A DNA stretch of 64,000 bases, taken from positions 92,458,862-92,522,861 of the forward strand of contig NC_065535.1 of assembly GCF_932294415.1 (NCBI RefSeq). Reading direction: 5' to 3'. A model generated the notes under the pieces. It was given only the letters and a program-made list of their open reading frames with translations, had not been told where the DNA came from and searched no databases. Below, piece by piece: positions 46,612 through 59,350 of the stretch (positions are counted from its first letter, which is position 1; every line of letters begins with the position of its first letter). The position numbers were made by a program, and so were the translations under genes. Source of the DNA: Quercus robur (Eukaryota; Streptophyta; Magnoliopsida; Fagales; Fagaceae).

Positions 46612-49600
46612 ATGGATTCCTTAGCATTGTTATTACTTTCCATATTTCTCTTACTCTCACCCATTGGAATAAAGAAAAGCAATGCTTCAATCCACATCTA
46701 CCACAACGACCCTTTCAGAGAAGTGGGTAACGCTTACCTTCTCTCCGGTGGTAGCGAAGGCCTCATGGCTACACCTTTCTCTTCATCAAACCACATCTCT
46801 TACATCCGGTACTCTCTCTCTTTCTCTGTCTTACGTTTTGTTTGGATCTGAGGTTTTACAATGTCTGTTTTTTCTTGTTTTTTTTTCTAATGCCAGCCAA
46901 ACATCATTTTTTAAGTTAAACCCAAATCACAGTTTCTGTTGAAATTTGTTAAGCTTGGTTAAGTACTGAAGTTGGGTCAGTCTTTTTATTTACTATTTTT
47001 TCCTCGTTGCCCAAAAATATAAAGAAAAAAAGAATCTGAATCTTAATAAAAAGATACAGACTTGGTCTTTTTCTTTTTCTTTTTTGGCTGTGACACTTGA
47101 CATTCATAAATTTAGAGATACCGAGATAAGTTCTTTGCCAAAAACAGAAGAGGACGATTCTAAATTATTCGATAAGTCTAGAGAGTAGAGACTCAACATT
47201 TTGCACAATTGTTGACATGAATTTTTGTGATTTTGGTGCATTGGTGTTAGTGACGGACCCAAGTAAAACTGATGTTGCTCTAATTACAACATGTCATGTC
47301 AGTAGTTTGTGGGAAACAAGAAAGCGCCCTACCATTAACAATAAGTCTAGAAACACAACTAATTTCACATTTTTCATGACTATTAAGGTGGTAGATTGTG
47401 ATTGGTGTAAAATAAAAATGATGTTAGTAATTGTCGCATGTGAAAGTGATGTTACATTAATAACAATTTGTCACCTCAAATGTTGTGAAAATAGTTATGA
47501 AATTTGTTGTCTTGGTAACGTTGTTTTACCATTAAACTAGATTGAGCAAAGCATTGTATAATTAAAAGCAAAAAACAAAAAGTTTTGATCTTTAGAGAAA
47601 ATGAGAACAACCAAATGATAATCAATTAAATCACGAATTGATTTTGTAAAGACAAAATGATGAATAAGATAAAGTGCCATGCTCTTTTCTCGCTCCCCTC
47701 TTACTCGTTTTGTCTTTGACTCTTCTCCATCTCATGTTTGGTGATTCTCGTGGTCCCTTTGGTCTAGTTCATATACAAAAGAAGTTACACCAGTATTGGA
47801 AAAATAGGTTCTTAAAAATGGTTGTACCCAATGCACAAAGCTCCCACTTTTACGGTGTTTGGGAGAGGTGATTGGTAGACAGTGTTATTCCCAATTCTTG
47901 CTAGTCTCTTGCTTGTAAGTTTGAGAAAATGAATGTCTTATCTGGGATGGATAGAGAGAAGTTTCTTTAAGTATGTAAACTCTTGTTCTTTAGGAATTGC
48001 TATTTGTTTGGTGGATCCAATTTCAATTTATCTTTGTGAATTCTTTGAAACTACCACAAAAATAATTAGTAAGAGACCAGAAGAATTTTTTTTCATTTCC
48101 GTGATCTAACAGATGCTTCAGCAAGTAAATGTATATGCACCTGTAGTAGGCCATGTGTTCATAAGATTTTTGCAAAATGCCGTTGGTTTCTCTTTATTAG
48201 AGTGAAAAAATCAAAAGAGAATCCGTTGTGACTATCCAAGTTGGTAACAGATAGCATCTTGTTTGAAATTTCAGTTTCCTTTATACATACATTCATGTGA
48301 ACTTGTTAGTATGTTATCAAGATACTTACACATGAACTTGTGACTATCCAAGTAGAGAAAGTTTGTTGAACTTGGTTCTCTACTTGGTGGTATGGCAGGC
48401 ATCTGGGTGTAAAAACATGCATGCTCCTGTATTAGGCCATGTGTCTGTAAGATTTGATTAAGCTATCAGTTATAACTATAAATATTATCTCTGACATTTT
48501 CCAATTTGAATAGCTTTGAGAATATCACCTTCTGGAGGAGCAAGGATGTTGCTGACCAGCACTCAGACATGGAGCATAGTTCTGGGTTGGTACAAGCTAT
48601 AATTTTTGAGGCAGCTGACCGTAATAATATTGGTGGTTCCGCTTATGGTGGACAAAGAGCTATATGCTGCACACCTGATCTTGCTAAGATGGAAGGTTGT
48701 AAGCAAGGTGAAGTTCTTAGGAGACCCTCTGCAACAGATATCAACTGGCCAGTTGTTTTAGATGTACAGTTCAGTGGGAACTCTTTATTTACAAAAATGG
48801 ATTACAAGGAGGTTCCTATCACAAAGACTGGAATGTATAACTTGTTTTTTGTGGCATGTGATCCAAAACTCAAGGAACTAGTAATGAGTGGGAAAACAAT
48901 GTGGAAAAATCCTGATGGTTATTTGCCTGGTAGGATGGCGCCATTAAAGAAGTTTTATGTATTTATGTCACTTGCTTATGTGATTCTTAGTATCATTTGG
49001 TTTACTCAGTATGTGAGGTTTTGGAAGGATATACTGCAACTTCAGCATTGCATCACTGCTGTTATTGCTCTTGGGTTATTTGAGATGATTCTTTGGTATT
49101 TTGAGTATGTAAATTTTAACGATACTGGAATAAGGCCAGTTGTAGTTACAACTTGGGTTGTAACAGTTGGAGCTGTTAGGAAAACAGTTTCACGCCTTCT
49201 CATCCTCTCTGTTTCAATGGGTTATGGCGTTGTGCGGCCCACTCTTGGCGGTCTTACCTCAAAGGTGCTTCTTATTGGGATAACTTACTTTTTGGCATCT
49301 GAGTTGCTGGATATTACTGAGTATGTGGGGACCATCAATGACATATCAGGAAGGGCAAGACTATTTTTAGTTCTTCCTGATGCTTTCCTGGATGCATTTT
49401 TGATATTGTGGATTTTTACATCTCTTTCAAGAACACTAGAGCAGTTACAGGTATCACATTTTTACCAGTGATTTGCTTCTATTTTGATACTTAATCTCTT
49501 CTTCTAATTTTATCATAGTAACATTACTTAAAATTCTTATTCCTGTGTGATGTTATTATGCTTTGATACGGCATAACTTTTAGACACTAATATAATTTCT

Positions 49601-51854
49601 TTCCAGGCAAAAAGGAGTTCTGCTAAGTTGGATATATATAGGAAGTTCTCAAATGCATTAGCTGTGACAGTAATTGCCTCAGTTGCTTGGATAGGATATG
49701 AGGTATGGTTTCTAGTTGATAGTGTAATGGTTTTTGTGCAAATTAACATTCATTTAGTATCCTTTGTCATTTTAAGAACTTATTTACTTCTTGAGTAGTT
49801 ATTGTGATTTTTCTGGGGGGGCACTAAAGGAATGCAATATCATAAAAAAATCATCTAAATAAATATGTATAGTACATTGTTACGTGTAACAACTTAGTTT
49901 CTTTAGGAAGCTCCTTATAAACATGCAGAACTGGTATATCACCCTCTTTAGGCCAACCAGGAAGCCATAACTCACTGATGACCCGTTTTACCAAAACTTG
50001 GGTTTCCTGATTATATATTGCAATTATATTTTAAATTTTACTGCTTTTGCATGAGAATATTAAAATTTTCAAGTTGCCTTTTCGTGGTCCTTGACATTGT
50101 AATGATCTACATATTACCGAGTGAAACTGTCCCTGATTTTTAGAAATCAACTGTTAAATATCCGTGGCTTATTTTTAACTTATTTGGTTTGGGGTGAAAA
50201 ATCAAAGTCAATCACCCTATAGATATCCCCGCATAGCTAAGGAGAGAGTAAGGATGGTGGTGTAATAAGTGCCTAAATTGCCTTGAGAGTTTTTAGGTGA
50301 GCTTGGTATTATGCATGATGGGTCTCATACATTCTTCTCTAAATCACTTAACAAGAAACGAAAACTTTCGGATCCTGTGGCCAAAGGCCCACATTGTTGG
50401 AAGGGAGTATATATGATAGCTTATTAACTATCAAAACTATCTTGGGAGTTTCAAGTTGGGTTTGACATTAAGCGTGCGTTTTGCATTAGCTTATTTTAGT
50501 TTTGTTTCTGAACGTGTGCTAAAGTATACTTGCACTTTGCGAAAGTGTGAAAAAGTGAGGTTTTAAAAAGTTTTACATAAAAGTTAAAAGCTAAAAGCTG
50601 AAGGAAAAAGCTAATGCAAAACAGACACTAAGCTTGCTTAATGGAGTGATGGACCTCATCTATTTCTCTCAGTGATGGACCTCATTTATTTCTCTCCTTC
50701 AATTTACTTACTAAAAAATATGATTGACTTCTATGACTTGGTAGTGGTTACAATTCTATGCATCACATTAGAGGAGAATAACAGAAACTTGGTAAAAGGT
50801 TTGATGATAATCTGTGTGGGTGAGGCAATTTACTTGATTCTTTTGTGTATCTCTTTTCCATATGGGTTAGATTGCTTTTCTTTTCCTAAATTTTGCACAA
50901 TTGTTATTAGATCTGATAAGCTTGCTCATACAGGTCTACTTCAAAGCAACCGATCCATTCAATGAGCGATGGCAGAGTGCTTGGATCATCACTGCTTTCT
51001 GGGACATTCTTGCATTTGCATTGCTCTGTGTAATCTGCTATCTGTGGGCCCCATCTCAGAGCTCTCAACGGTATGTTATAATATGCAAACATCTATAATC
51101 AACAGCATGGTTTCTTTGCTAATTATTGGCTGAAATTTCCAATGCAAAAATTTTGCTTGAAATGGCAGTCTGCATAAAAAGGTTGAAAACATTATCCAAA
51201 GTTGTTTCTTCTCTCTAACTTTAAACAGGCTTGCTTAATAAGATTATTTGAGGATTTTACCCTTATGTTAAGAACTAAATTTAAACACTGGGTAACCTCA
51301 AATCTCCTCCAATAGGTAGCCTGGTAAAACACCCTTTGTTTAATCAGGTGTTTTCTTAGTTCAAATTTACATGAATCTATTCTGGAGGTGTATTTGTATT
51401 ATTGCTATCGGAACTTGCACGTGCAAGCTGCCTACTCCTAAATAAAACATTATATAAAGTGGGAGAAGAATCTGGAAAAGAGGAATTGGGAGAAGTGGGA
51501 GTGTAGACATCCTTTACGGCCTACATTCACTAGGTCATCTCCAGTCTTTCTTTCCTTTTTATTTGGGGGAAAGTTCATAAATGTCTCTTTTTTCATGCCT
51601 AAAGAAAGTAACAAAGTAAACTATTCACCAGCACCCTTTTTTCTCTTTTTCATTTTTAAATGTTGACTTATACTTCCAATTATCACAGGTATGCTTACTC
51701 TGAGGAAGTGGGAGAAGAATCTGATGAAGAAGCTCATTCTCTAACCAGTAGAAAGGGGGAGGGTGATATCAGTTTAGTCAAGCAAGAGAAGAATGTTGGA
51801 ACCAATGATGATTTTGAACAAGAAGATGATGAGGAAGAAGATAAGAGGGAATGA
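46612..51854 (+). CDS. TMEM87/GOST-type seven-TM (lung seven-TM receptor family) protein
   Basis: Five exons: 46612-46808, 48514-49450, 49607-49702, 50934-51070 and 51689-51854, summing to 1533 nt (510 residues) with matching phases. The start gives a signal peptide (MDSLALLLLSIFLLLSPIGI). A luminal globular part follows (exons 1-2; SFxN-like FENITFWRSKD, GGQRAICCTPDL, PITKTGMYNLFFVACDP), then about seven hydrophobic helices, from FYVFMSLAYVILSIIWF to IITAFWDILAFALLCVICYL. The tail is acidic (QEDDEEEDKRE). This order defines the lung seven-transmembrane/GOST family, whose TMEM87 members act in the Golgi and endosomal system; Arabidopsis members have been listed as candidate GPCRs. Intron 1 (1.7 kb) holds a repeated segment (48128-48170 and 48415-48460) and intron 3 carries a MITE. 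The frame is intact. Confidence 0.92.
50472..50628. mobile_element. Tourist-like MITE in intron 3
   Basis: The left end GCGTGCGTTTTGCATTAGC and the complement of the right end GTGTCTGTTTTGCATTAGC are inverted copies, flanked by TAA (50469-50471 and 50629-50631). The 157-bp size, the ends and the TAA duplication fit PIF/Harbinger (Tourist) MITEs. It does not touch splice sites. Confidence 0.7.
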
Positions 51855-51874
51855 TCACGCAATAATTTTTGGTT

Positions 51875-52664
51875 GTGCGTTATGGTCATGTTAATATGAG
51901 CTCTGGGGTTGAGTCTGTTGAGATCAGCCTATTCTCCCTGGAGTAACATTTATTGCTTCAATGATGACCCTGGTATGCAATGGGGTGGTGTAAGATTTTG
52001 TAAAAGTGTTCTAGGGTCAAAAGGCTGCTTACTATTTTTGATATTTTTTTTCCACAATATTAGCTTTGTTTCTTTGTGCATGTATAACATATGTTGCAAA
52101 TGGTGATGTCAATAGGGTAAAGCAGCTTGAGAGAGAGAATGGGATTGAAATATTAGATGTCAATGCCCTTGACAATACGTGTGTCATCATGATTAATTGT
52201 GAGCTTGGATTGTCATGTGATGCCATTTCTTCTCTATTTTTTAGCATCTAATGTAATTCAATTTGTTCAGTTAGTGCGTTATGGTCATGTTAATATGAGC
52301 TCTGGGGTTGAGATCAGCCTATTCTCCCTGGAGTAACATTAATTGCTTCAATGATGACCCTGGTATGCAATGGGGTGGTGTAAGATTTTGTAAAAATGTT
52401 CTAGGGTCAAAAGGCTGCTTACTATTTTTGATATTTTTTTTTCCACAATATTAGCTTTGTTTCTTTGTGCATGTATAACATATGTTTCAAATGGTGATGT
52501 CAATAGGGTAAAGCAGCTTGAGAGAGATAATGGGATTGAAATATTAGATGTCAATGCCCTTGACAATACGTGTGTCATCATGATTAATTGTGAGCTTGGA
52601 TTGTCATGTGATGCCATTTCTTCTCTAGTTTTTAGCATTTAATGTAATTCAATTTGTTCAGTTA
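51875..52664. repeat. Tandem duplication in the TMEM87-like 3' region
   Basis: Two head-to-tail units, 51875-52273 (399 bp) and 52274-52664 (391 bp), differ by a 9-bp TCTGTTGAG deletion and a handful of substitutions. The join falls on GTTAGTGC. The first unit starts 21 bp after the stop codon, so both copies lie in the 3' untranslated region or just beyond it. Open frames inside are shared between copies but show no known motif. Confidence 0.95.
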
Positions 52665-53725
52665 GTGCAAGATGTCCCTTCTCATTTAAGTAGTCAGAGC
52701 ATCTAGTTCCAGTAAATGCTCATTTGTATTTGGCAGAAGTTTGTTACAGTTGATTATGTTTCCTTCATAAAGAGATTGTTGCAGACTTGTAGGAATGTTC
52801 AACTATACTTAGCAAATAATCATATCATTTTAAGAAGGATTTAAGACTAACTCTTATAAGTCGCATCTACAATTTTCATTTTTCACTTCATCAAAAAAGA
52901 AATTATCAAATTTTATAGGACCGTATTCACTCAGGTCTTTTACTTAATTTAATATTATATATATAATTATATTTTATTATTATTTTATATATATACATAC
53001 ATAAGATTTTTGTATCACCGTGTGGTAAAGAAATCACTCCTGGTTATAACAATTTTAAGGGCTTGTTTGGTAAGGGATTTCGAACAACAATTTTCAGTGT
53101 TTAAATATTGAAAACTGAGTAAAAAAAAAAAAAAAAAAGTGTTTGGTAGGAATTTTCAATTAGGAGAGTCTGAGTTACGTTTCTTATTTTATGGTATTTG
53201 AATACTGAATTTAGAAAACTCTTTTTACCGGTTTTCAGTTTTCAAATAACATTCTTTAATGACACTTTTATAAATATATTAAAAATTGTAGGCCCCACCT
53301 GATAAGACTACATATAAAAGATAGTTTTGGAACTCTCCACTGATGTCGGAACTTCTTTCTCTCTCTCAAGTCTCAAGCCTTTGGTCTTCTTTTTCTCTTT
53401 CTTTTTCCTCCCATTCATGCCTGGGACCTTCCCTCTCATGCAAAGTCCTCTTCAAACTCTGGCTGTGCATCTATGTATCTTCCTATGTATAAACTTCAGA
53501 GTTTCTTCCATTATTCCATGTATGGACCATTTCATATATTGGGCATATGGAAGAATGCTAGCATGGCTCCAATTACTTACATTGTCTACCTTCGAAATTT
53601 CAAACCCATTCAAAGCCTTACCTGAATCATAATCATAATTAAACTAGAGAAATAGTACTAAAATAGCATACCCTACTTTGAAACAATGCAACCTAAACAC
53701 CCAAAACTGGATAGCACCAACAAGA
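52665..53725. other. Intergenic sequence
   Basis: No gene is seen. Around 53055-53240 lies GGGCTTGTTTGGTAAGGG with TTTTCAGTTTTCAAATAAC, a decayed MITE of the GTTTGGT type like that at 26656-26927. An AT-rich patch lies at 52945-52995. Confidence 0.45.
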
Positions 53726-54532
53726 GGCCAAAATGGAAAATTAACCCTGTTTGCCAAACAATATAATTAGTAAGCATTGTTTTCAAACTATATTTTTTAC
53801 TAGCATTGAGTCTAAGAGACTCGATTTAGGACCTATAAATCGAGCCTCAAAGACTCAATTTTTATAGTCTAATCACGTCTGATGTGACATTTTTTCCACA
53901 TGGTGACCACTTGGAAATCGAGTCTCTAAGACTCGATTTATAAGCCAACCCTACAAAACAAGTAAAATCCTGCATCTTTAGCCTCCTTCTCATCAGAGAA
54001 GAAAGAGAGAGGAAAAAAAAAAAAAACCCAGAAACAGAACACCGACGCCGCCAGCACGACCCAAGCGGTGGTCAAAGTGTATTTTTTTTTATTTTTGGAT
54101 TTGGGTTTCCGATTCGATTGGTTTTTATTTTGGATTTTGTAATTGGGTTTTTTGGGGCTTTGGAAGTTTCAGAAAGGAGAGTGGGAGAAGAAGAGGACGA
54201 GAGGAAGATGGGAAAGAACGACTTTTGTTTGTTTTGTTGAAGAATAAGAAGGACAATCTGGGTCTGGGTCTGGGTACCAGTACCACTCCAAACACTTGAG
54301 TAAATGTTGCAGATGTAAATCGAGTCTTAGAGACTTGATTTCCAGGTGAACGCCACGTGATAAAAGTGTCAACTCAAACCCGATCAGAACATGAAAACCA
54401 ACCCTCAAAGACTCGATTTATAGTCCAAAAATCGAGCATCTTAGACTTGAGATATTAATAAAAAATATAGTTTGAAAACAATGCCTACTATTTATATTGT
54501 TTGGCAAATAGAGTTAATTTCTCATTTTGGCC
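53726..54532. mobile_element. Second Mutator-like element, ~200-bp TIRs
   Basis: The ends are inverted repeats starting GGCCAAAATGG on the left and, complemented, GGCCAAAATGAG on the right, continuing through TTTGCCAAACAATATAA and GCATTGTTTTCAAACTATAT for about 200 bp with moderate divergence. The exact 9-bp word CCAACAAGA flanks it (53717-53725 and 54533-54541). The 807-bp element has no transposase. The arms contain many copies of AAATCGAGTC and its complement, including a palindrome at 53915-53939. The GC-richer core (54030-54240) may be captured host sequence but is not recognised. It is unrelated to the Pack-MULE at 23.9 kb by TIR sequence. Confidence 0.83.
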
Positions 54533-54541
54533 CCAACAAGA

Positions 54542-55217
54542 AGGGTAGCCTACAACTAGATTTGCAGTCAGATCTGTGGATTTTCAGAGTTCAAGCCATA
54601 CACTTTGATGCGTGGGTTTTGTAGTGGTTGTTGATGGCAACAAAAGCGACTTGTTTCCCCTTGGAATGCTCTGATAGAGATGAGAACCTCTGAGAGAGAA
54701 GTAGTAATGGGTTTTGAGGACACAAAGAAAAGGAAAAGAGAGGAGGAACAGAGGAGAGTAGTTTGAAAAGAGGCAATGGTAAAATGAGGGAGCTTTCTCC
54801 CTCTTCAAATAATATAATAATACTTTTACTGTACTTTTCAGTTTATATATATATATATATATATATAAACACATATACATATCAATGGTTAAGCAGATCT
54901 GTCATTTTTGAAAGACATGACATGGGAAAACTGTAAATTCCAACAAAAAAGGGGAAAAAGTAAATGACAAATGGGGACATGAAAATTATTAAAAACACGT
55001 TTGCAAGATACTAAAAATGAAGGGAACTGTAGAGGATTATACTAAGAAGCCAAAAAACACCTTATCTAATATATCGAGAACAAGAAATCAGTAAAAATAT
55101 TTGGGCACCCATTCATGCCCTCATCTTCAATCGATTCGGATATACAAAAGTTGCATTATAGGTTGGGACACTTGGACATCACATCTCTAGCATGTGCCTG
55201 GCCTTCTACCCGACATT

Positions 55218-55252
<35 letters not shown>

Positions 55253-55487
55253 AGATAATAGAATTTATAGAGAGGGAAGGAGGAGGAGGAGGCACGTGAT
55301 TGGGGTATTTGTTTCTCAATTCATTGACATGGCTCCACATAATAAATCCACATAAAGCATTTACTTGCATAATAACTCATCACAAAACATTTACTTACAC
55401 AAGTTTGCTGCCTCCATCTCAATATCCCTTGAATAACACAAACCAATAAGATACTGACAATATTAACCAAATCTTTGAAACAAAGGA
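54542..55487. other. Intergenic sequence and ALG6 3' flank
   Basis: No gene is seen. It has a TA run at 54844-54867 and a GA run at 55220-55250. The ALG6 3' untranslated region should lie just below 55488. Confidence 0.5.
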
Positions 55488-57130
55488 TCAATGAAGCTTC
55501 TTTTCTTTATCCAACAAAACAGAGCGTTTCATCAGCATCCATTGCTTTGCATTAGTGTACAAAGCAAGCAACATAAACTGTGAGAAGCAAAGAAGCATAA
55601 TCATAGCATCAAAAAGGAAAGGATATCTGTGGGGGGGATGCATGGTTAAGTAAACAATATGAAGAACAACAGAGCATGACACAAGACAGATTGTGAAAAA
55701 TGAATTGAAGGAACGCATCTCCTTTCTATCTTGTCTTCCACTTGGCACATAATAAATAAGGACGAAGAGAGCAGATACTGCAATATATGGTAGGATCAGC
55801 TTGTCACGACAAAGAAGAGGAAACATAGAGAACAAGGCATAAAGTGTAATCCATTTAAGAAGAAAAGGCTCTTCCAGTGCCAAAAGGCTTGCAGGCAGGA
55901 GAGGAAGCAAAATTGACTTCTCGTGCACTGTAAATTGAAACAATGAAAATAATTTTTATATACAATACTATGAAAAGAGAGATTAGGAAAAACAAAATGA
56001 ATCAAATTCAAAAAAAAAAAAAAAAAAAGATGACTTACCTTGGAATGAGAACATATAGAATGAGAATGCACTATTCAGCAGTCCATAAAGGAAACCTTGG
56101 TTGCTTGGAGCCCATATCTGCTGAACCATTGAAGGCAGACATGTAGAAACAGTTGCACCAAGGCTGAGAAGCTTCAATGATTGTATTGTGAAGATACTCT
56201 TCCATTTTACAAGAACTGATGTTGTGCACCAAAAGTTAGCCACATAATCCTCATATATTCCTCTCTCAAAAGGAGCAAGACGAGAGAGAACCTGTAAATT
56301 TACCAAGCTTAAGTAATTCATAACTATAGTTGACTCAAAGATAAACTCAAAGAGAAGAATTTCTAAAAAAACTATGGATAGCCATAGCATAAAAACAGCA
56401 AAGATGGATTGCCATCTGATAGACCAACATCCTTGTAAGGAATTACCGCAAAAGATCTATGGAGTTAATTTAGTGTACAATAGAAGCATATTGACCACAG
56501 TTGTTTACCCTTGAAAAGGCTTCCATAGAATGAAGATATGGCCACCAAACAAGAGAAAATGTTCCCAAGACCACAAGGCCTAGTTTCAACACTTCAAGAA
56601 CAGGATTCCGGTGCCTAAGACTTTTACCCAAGAGATGGCTGAAAAATGCAGGTGCAAAATATGCAGTCATCTGCAGTAAACCACAATGAAACATTTGCTG
56701 AAGCCAAATCAGCTGGCAGGAGTGAAGTCCAGGAATAACAAATACATTATTAAATATTTAGCTTGTTACAAAAGGACTTGCAGACCACAATTTCTTTCAC
56801 ACACATGGCGCATGGAAGAGCATATAAACAATATTTCATATATCTTCAAACATAAATTAATCAAAATCCCTGGGAGAATGTTACTCAATATATAGCAAGG
56901 CAATTCTGCAATGGGCTTTTTATGAAATAAGCATTTTCTTCCCCTCTGCATCATATTTTTTTCAGTGTTATTAAAAGACTAAACCCACTTAAGCACAAAG
57001 GCCTCTTCCTAGGTGCAAAGTGGAACCAAGCACCTAATTAAAGTGAAGTGTAAATTTTTTTTAAGGTTAAGTAATGACTTCTAATAGATGGATTCATAAT
57101 ATATAATAATAAATTAATTAAAATTTATAA

Positions 57131-57170
<40 letters not shown>

Positions 57171-58378
57171 AGTAGTGTACAACAGTTGCAGGTTCATAAA
57201 TCAATTCCCACATAAGCTAATTTAATTTCTTAAAGTTTCTACGGAGTATTTTGAAAAGAATTATCAATGGACAACATATAAAATTTAAACATAACATTTT
57301 ATACAATTCTCCTGTGCTTCACAAAATCTACTCAATCATCACAATGATCAAACAATGTAAATGACTTAATTATAACACCAAAATCATAGATCAACAAGCA
57401 TACAAAATAGAAAAAAGTAGTGATTTTTATGCAAAGGGTTTAGGGTTTTAGGTTTAGGGACCTGCTTGTGGTTGAGAGCAAGACTGAACAAGAAACAAGC
57501 TACTAGCTCTTTGTTAGAGAGAACAGCAGCAACAGCTCCAACAGTAAGGCCTAAGCTGATACAATTGTACTGACAGAATCAATGAGAATGAGAATTAAAA
57601 CATTAGCAACCCATACTAAGTGCCTTCAAAGTTTTAATATAGGGGTGGAAAAAAGCAATGGGAAATTCAATTTTGAACCTGAAAATGACCGTGATCTATG
57701 AGCATCAAACATGGACTCAGTAAAATCATTGCAATGTGCCATGCTATGTGAGTTTTATGGCCATTTGAGCGACCTGAATGGTACGCAAGAACAAAATAGA
57801 AAACTGCAGGAAAGAACACCAGTGCATCAGAGGATAGAACCGTCCACCTCATGAGAAGTTTTCTGCAGGAAAGAGCATAGAAAACTTCAGAAAGCTAAAA
57901 TTTATCATTACTTACTGCTAATCAAGAAAATTGAAAAAAGAAGTTTTTGATGAAAAAGAATGTCTGATAATACAAACCCAAGGTAAGATTCATGGCCTCG
58001 AGAAGTGAAAAGAGAAACTGATTCAGGATGGAAGAATCTGAGAAATAGACCATGGAAATAGCTCTGGTAGGCAGTAAGGGGAGGGTAGTCAAGTCCCCAG
58101 TAGCTGATATTATTGGTTGTGCTGTTGCGATACCATTCCTTGACTGGCAAATTAAGGGTGATCTCCATCCAATGCCTCTGTGCCTCAAAGTCTCCATACT
58201 TGGGAGGATTTCCTGCACCAGAATAAGGATGGAGTGATATAGCCACTCTCATCAAAAGTGCAAACACAGCAATGCACAGGAATGAGGCTGCAATTCCCTT
58301 GTGAACCAACCACCAGCAAAGATCACCATCACCAACTTCCTTGTCTTTCACCACCTTCCTCCCCTTTGTCCTCTCCAT
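55488..58378 (-). CDS. ALG6: ALG6, dolichyl-P-Glc:Man9GlcNAc2-PP-dolichol alpha-1,3-glucosyltransferase
   Basis: Six exons: 57978-58378, 57679-57862, 57462-57569, 56509-56670, 56039-56291 and 55488-55927. They sum to 1548 nt (515 residues) with consistent phases; Arabidopsis ALG6 is about 506. The protein adds the first glucose to the lipid-linked N-glycan precursor on the luminal side of the ER, using dolichyl-phosphate glucose. Sequence support: the GT57 (GT-C) luminal-loop motif PPKYGDFEAQRHWMEIT with its Asp, YWGLDYPPLTAY, HKTHIAWHIAMILL, LIDHGHFQYNC, SRLAPFERGIYEDYVANFWC and HEKSILLPLLP, interleaved with about eleven hydrophobic helices. The C-terminus ends in a basic KEKKLH, compatible with ER retention of a membrane protein. 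Intron 3 (56671-57461) is the longest and contains a 50-bp poly-A-rich tract and a decayed repeat. The gene looks intact. Confidence 0.97.
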
Positions 58379-59040
58379 CTCTCTTAGACTCTCCAGCCCT
58401 AGTCCACGGCAGAGACCACCAAAATTCTAGCTTTTTCTTAATGATCTGTATAATACAGGCAAAAGAAAACTATTGAAGAAGCCAACAAAAATATATCAAT
58501 GTGTCACTTGAATCCCTATAATAAAGTGCGTTGGATCATAAATCGTATGGCGCAAATCAGGAGGCAGGCTGACACAGTACAATTTTTTGAATTCCACGTT
58601 ACAGAAGAAAACACAACACGGATCTTCAAGAATATTGGGATATTGCTTCTTTTTGGTGCCAAACAAATAGGAGGAAGAGTTACAAATAAAGATTTGAAGC
58701 TTAAAAATTTGAATTGATTTATGCTCAAAAACATGATTAAAACACAGGTTACCCCACAACTATTGGCAGACACATTATTCCAAAATTAAAAGCAGTATTC
58801 AATTCAAGCAAGTCCCATAATTTTCAGTAAGAAGTATCTATACAGTAAAACGGTTTTGACAAAATAAAAAAGAATATGTATATAGATCCCACAATCTTGT
58901 ACAGCTCTCTCTATCAAACATGAATGACACTAAAAAAAGCACAAAGAAATTATATTTTAGACAAACAATCTGTAATAGACATACATCCTTTGATCATAAT
59001 TCAAAAGAAGAGCTACCAAAACTTTAATAATGTTGCTAAA
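58379..59040 (-). promoter_or_regulatory. Upstream region of ALG6
   Basis: No second gene is seen. The leader just upstream of the ATG is pyrimidine-rich on the coding strand, as is common for plant housekeeping genes. Overlapping open frames at 58496-58773 are without motifs. Confidence 0.4.
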
Positions 59041-59350
59041 CTGTGTCTCCTTGACATTTTATCAAACACCTGAAGCTCAACATGCAAATGACTAGCATGT
59101 AGGTGCAATCATTGGTGAAATTCGTACTAAACCGTCAATGGGTCACAGAATTGACAAACACATAGACAACCCAGAACAAAGTTTGACTAAATATTAAAAA
59201 CCGTGTCTTCTTGACATTTTATCAAACACCAGAACCTCAACATGCAAATGACTTGGATGTAGCTATGGGCAGTGATGAAATTTGTACTAAATCGTCAATG
59301 GGTCACCGAATTGACAAACATATAGACAAACTAGAACTTTTGATCAATAT
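59041..59350. repeat. Two-copy tandem repeat, ~160 bp
   Basis: Units 59041-59200 and 59201-59350 share TTGACATTTTATCAAACACC, CTCAACATGCAAATGACT and CGTCAATGGGTCAC, with about 15 percent change. Confidence 0.9.

Noticed and set aside
52032-52642. Paired open frames on both strands in two similar places
   Set aside because: They are the two copies of the tandem duplication, so repetition is not independent evidence of coding.
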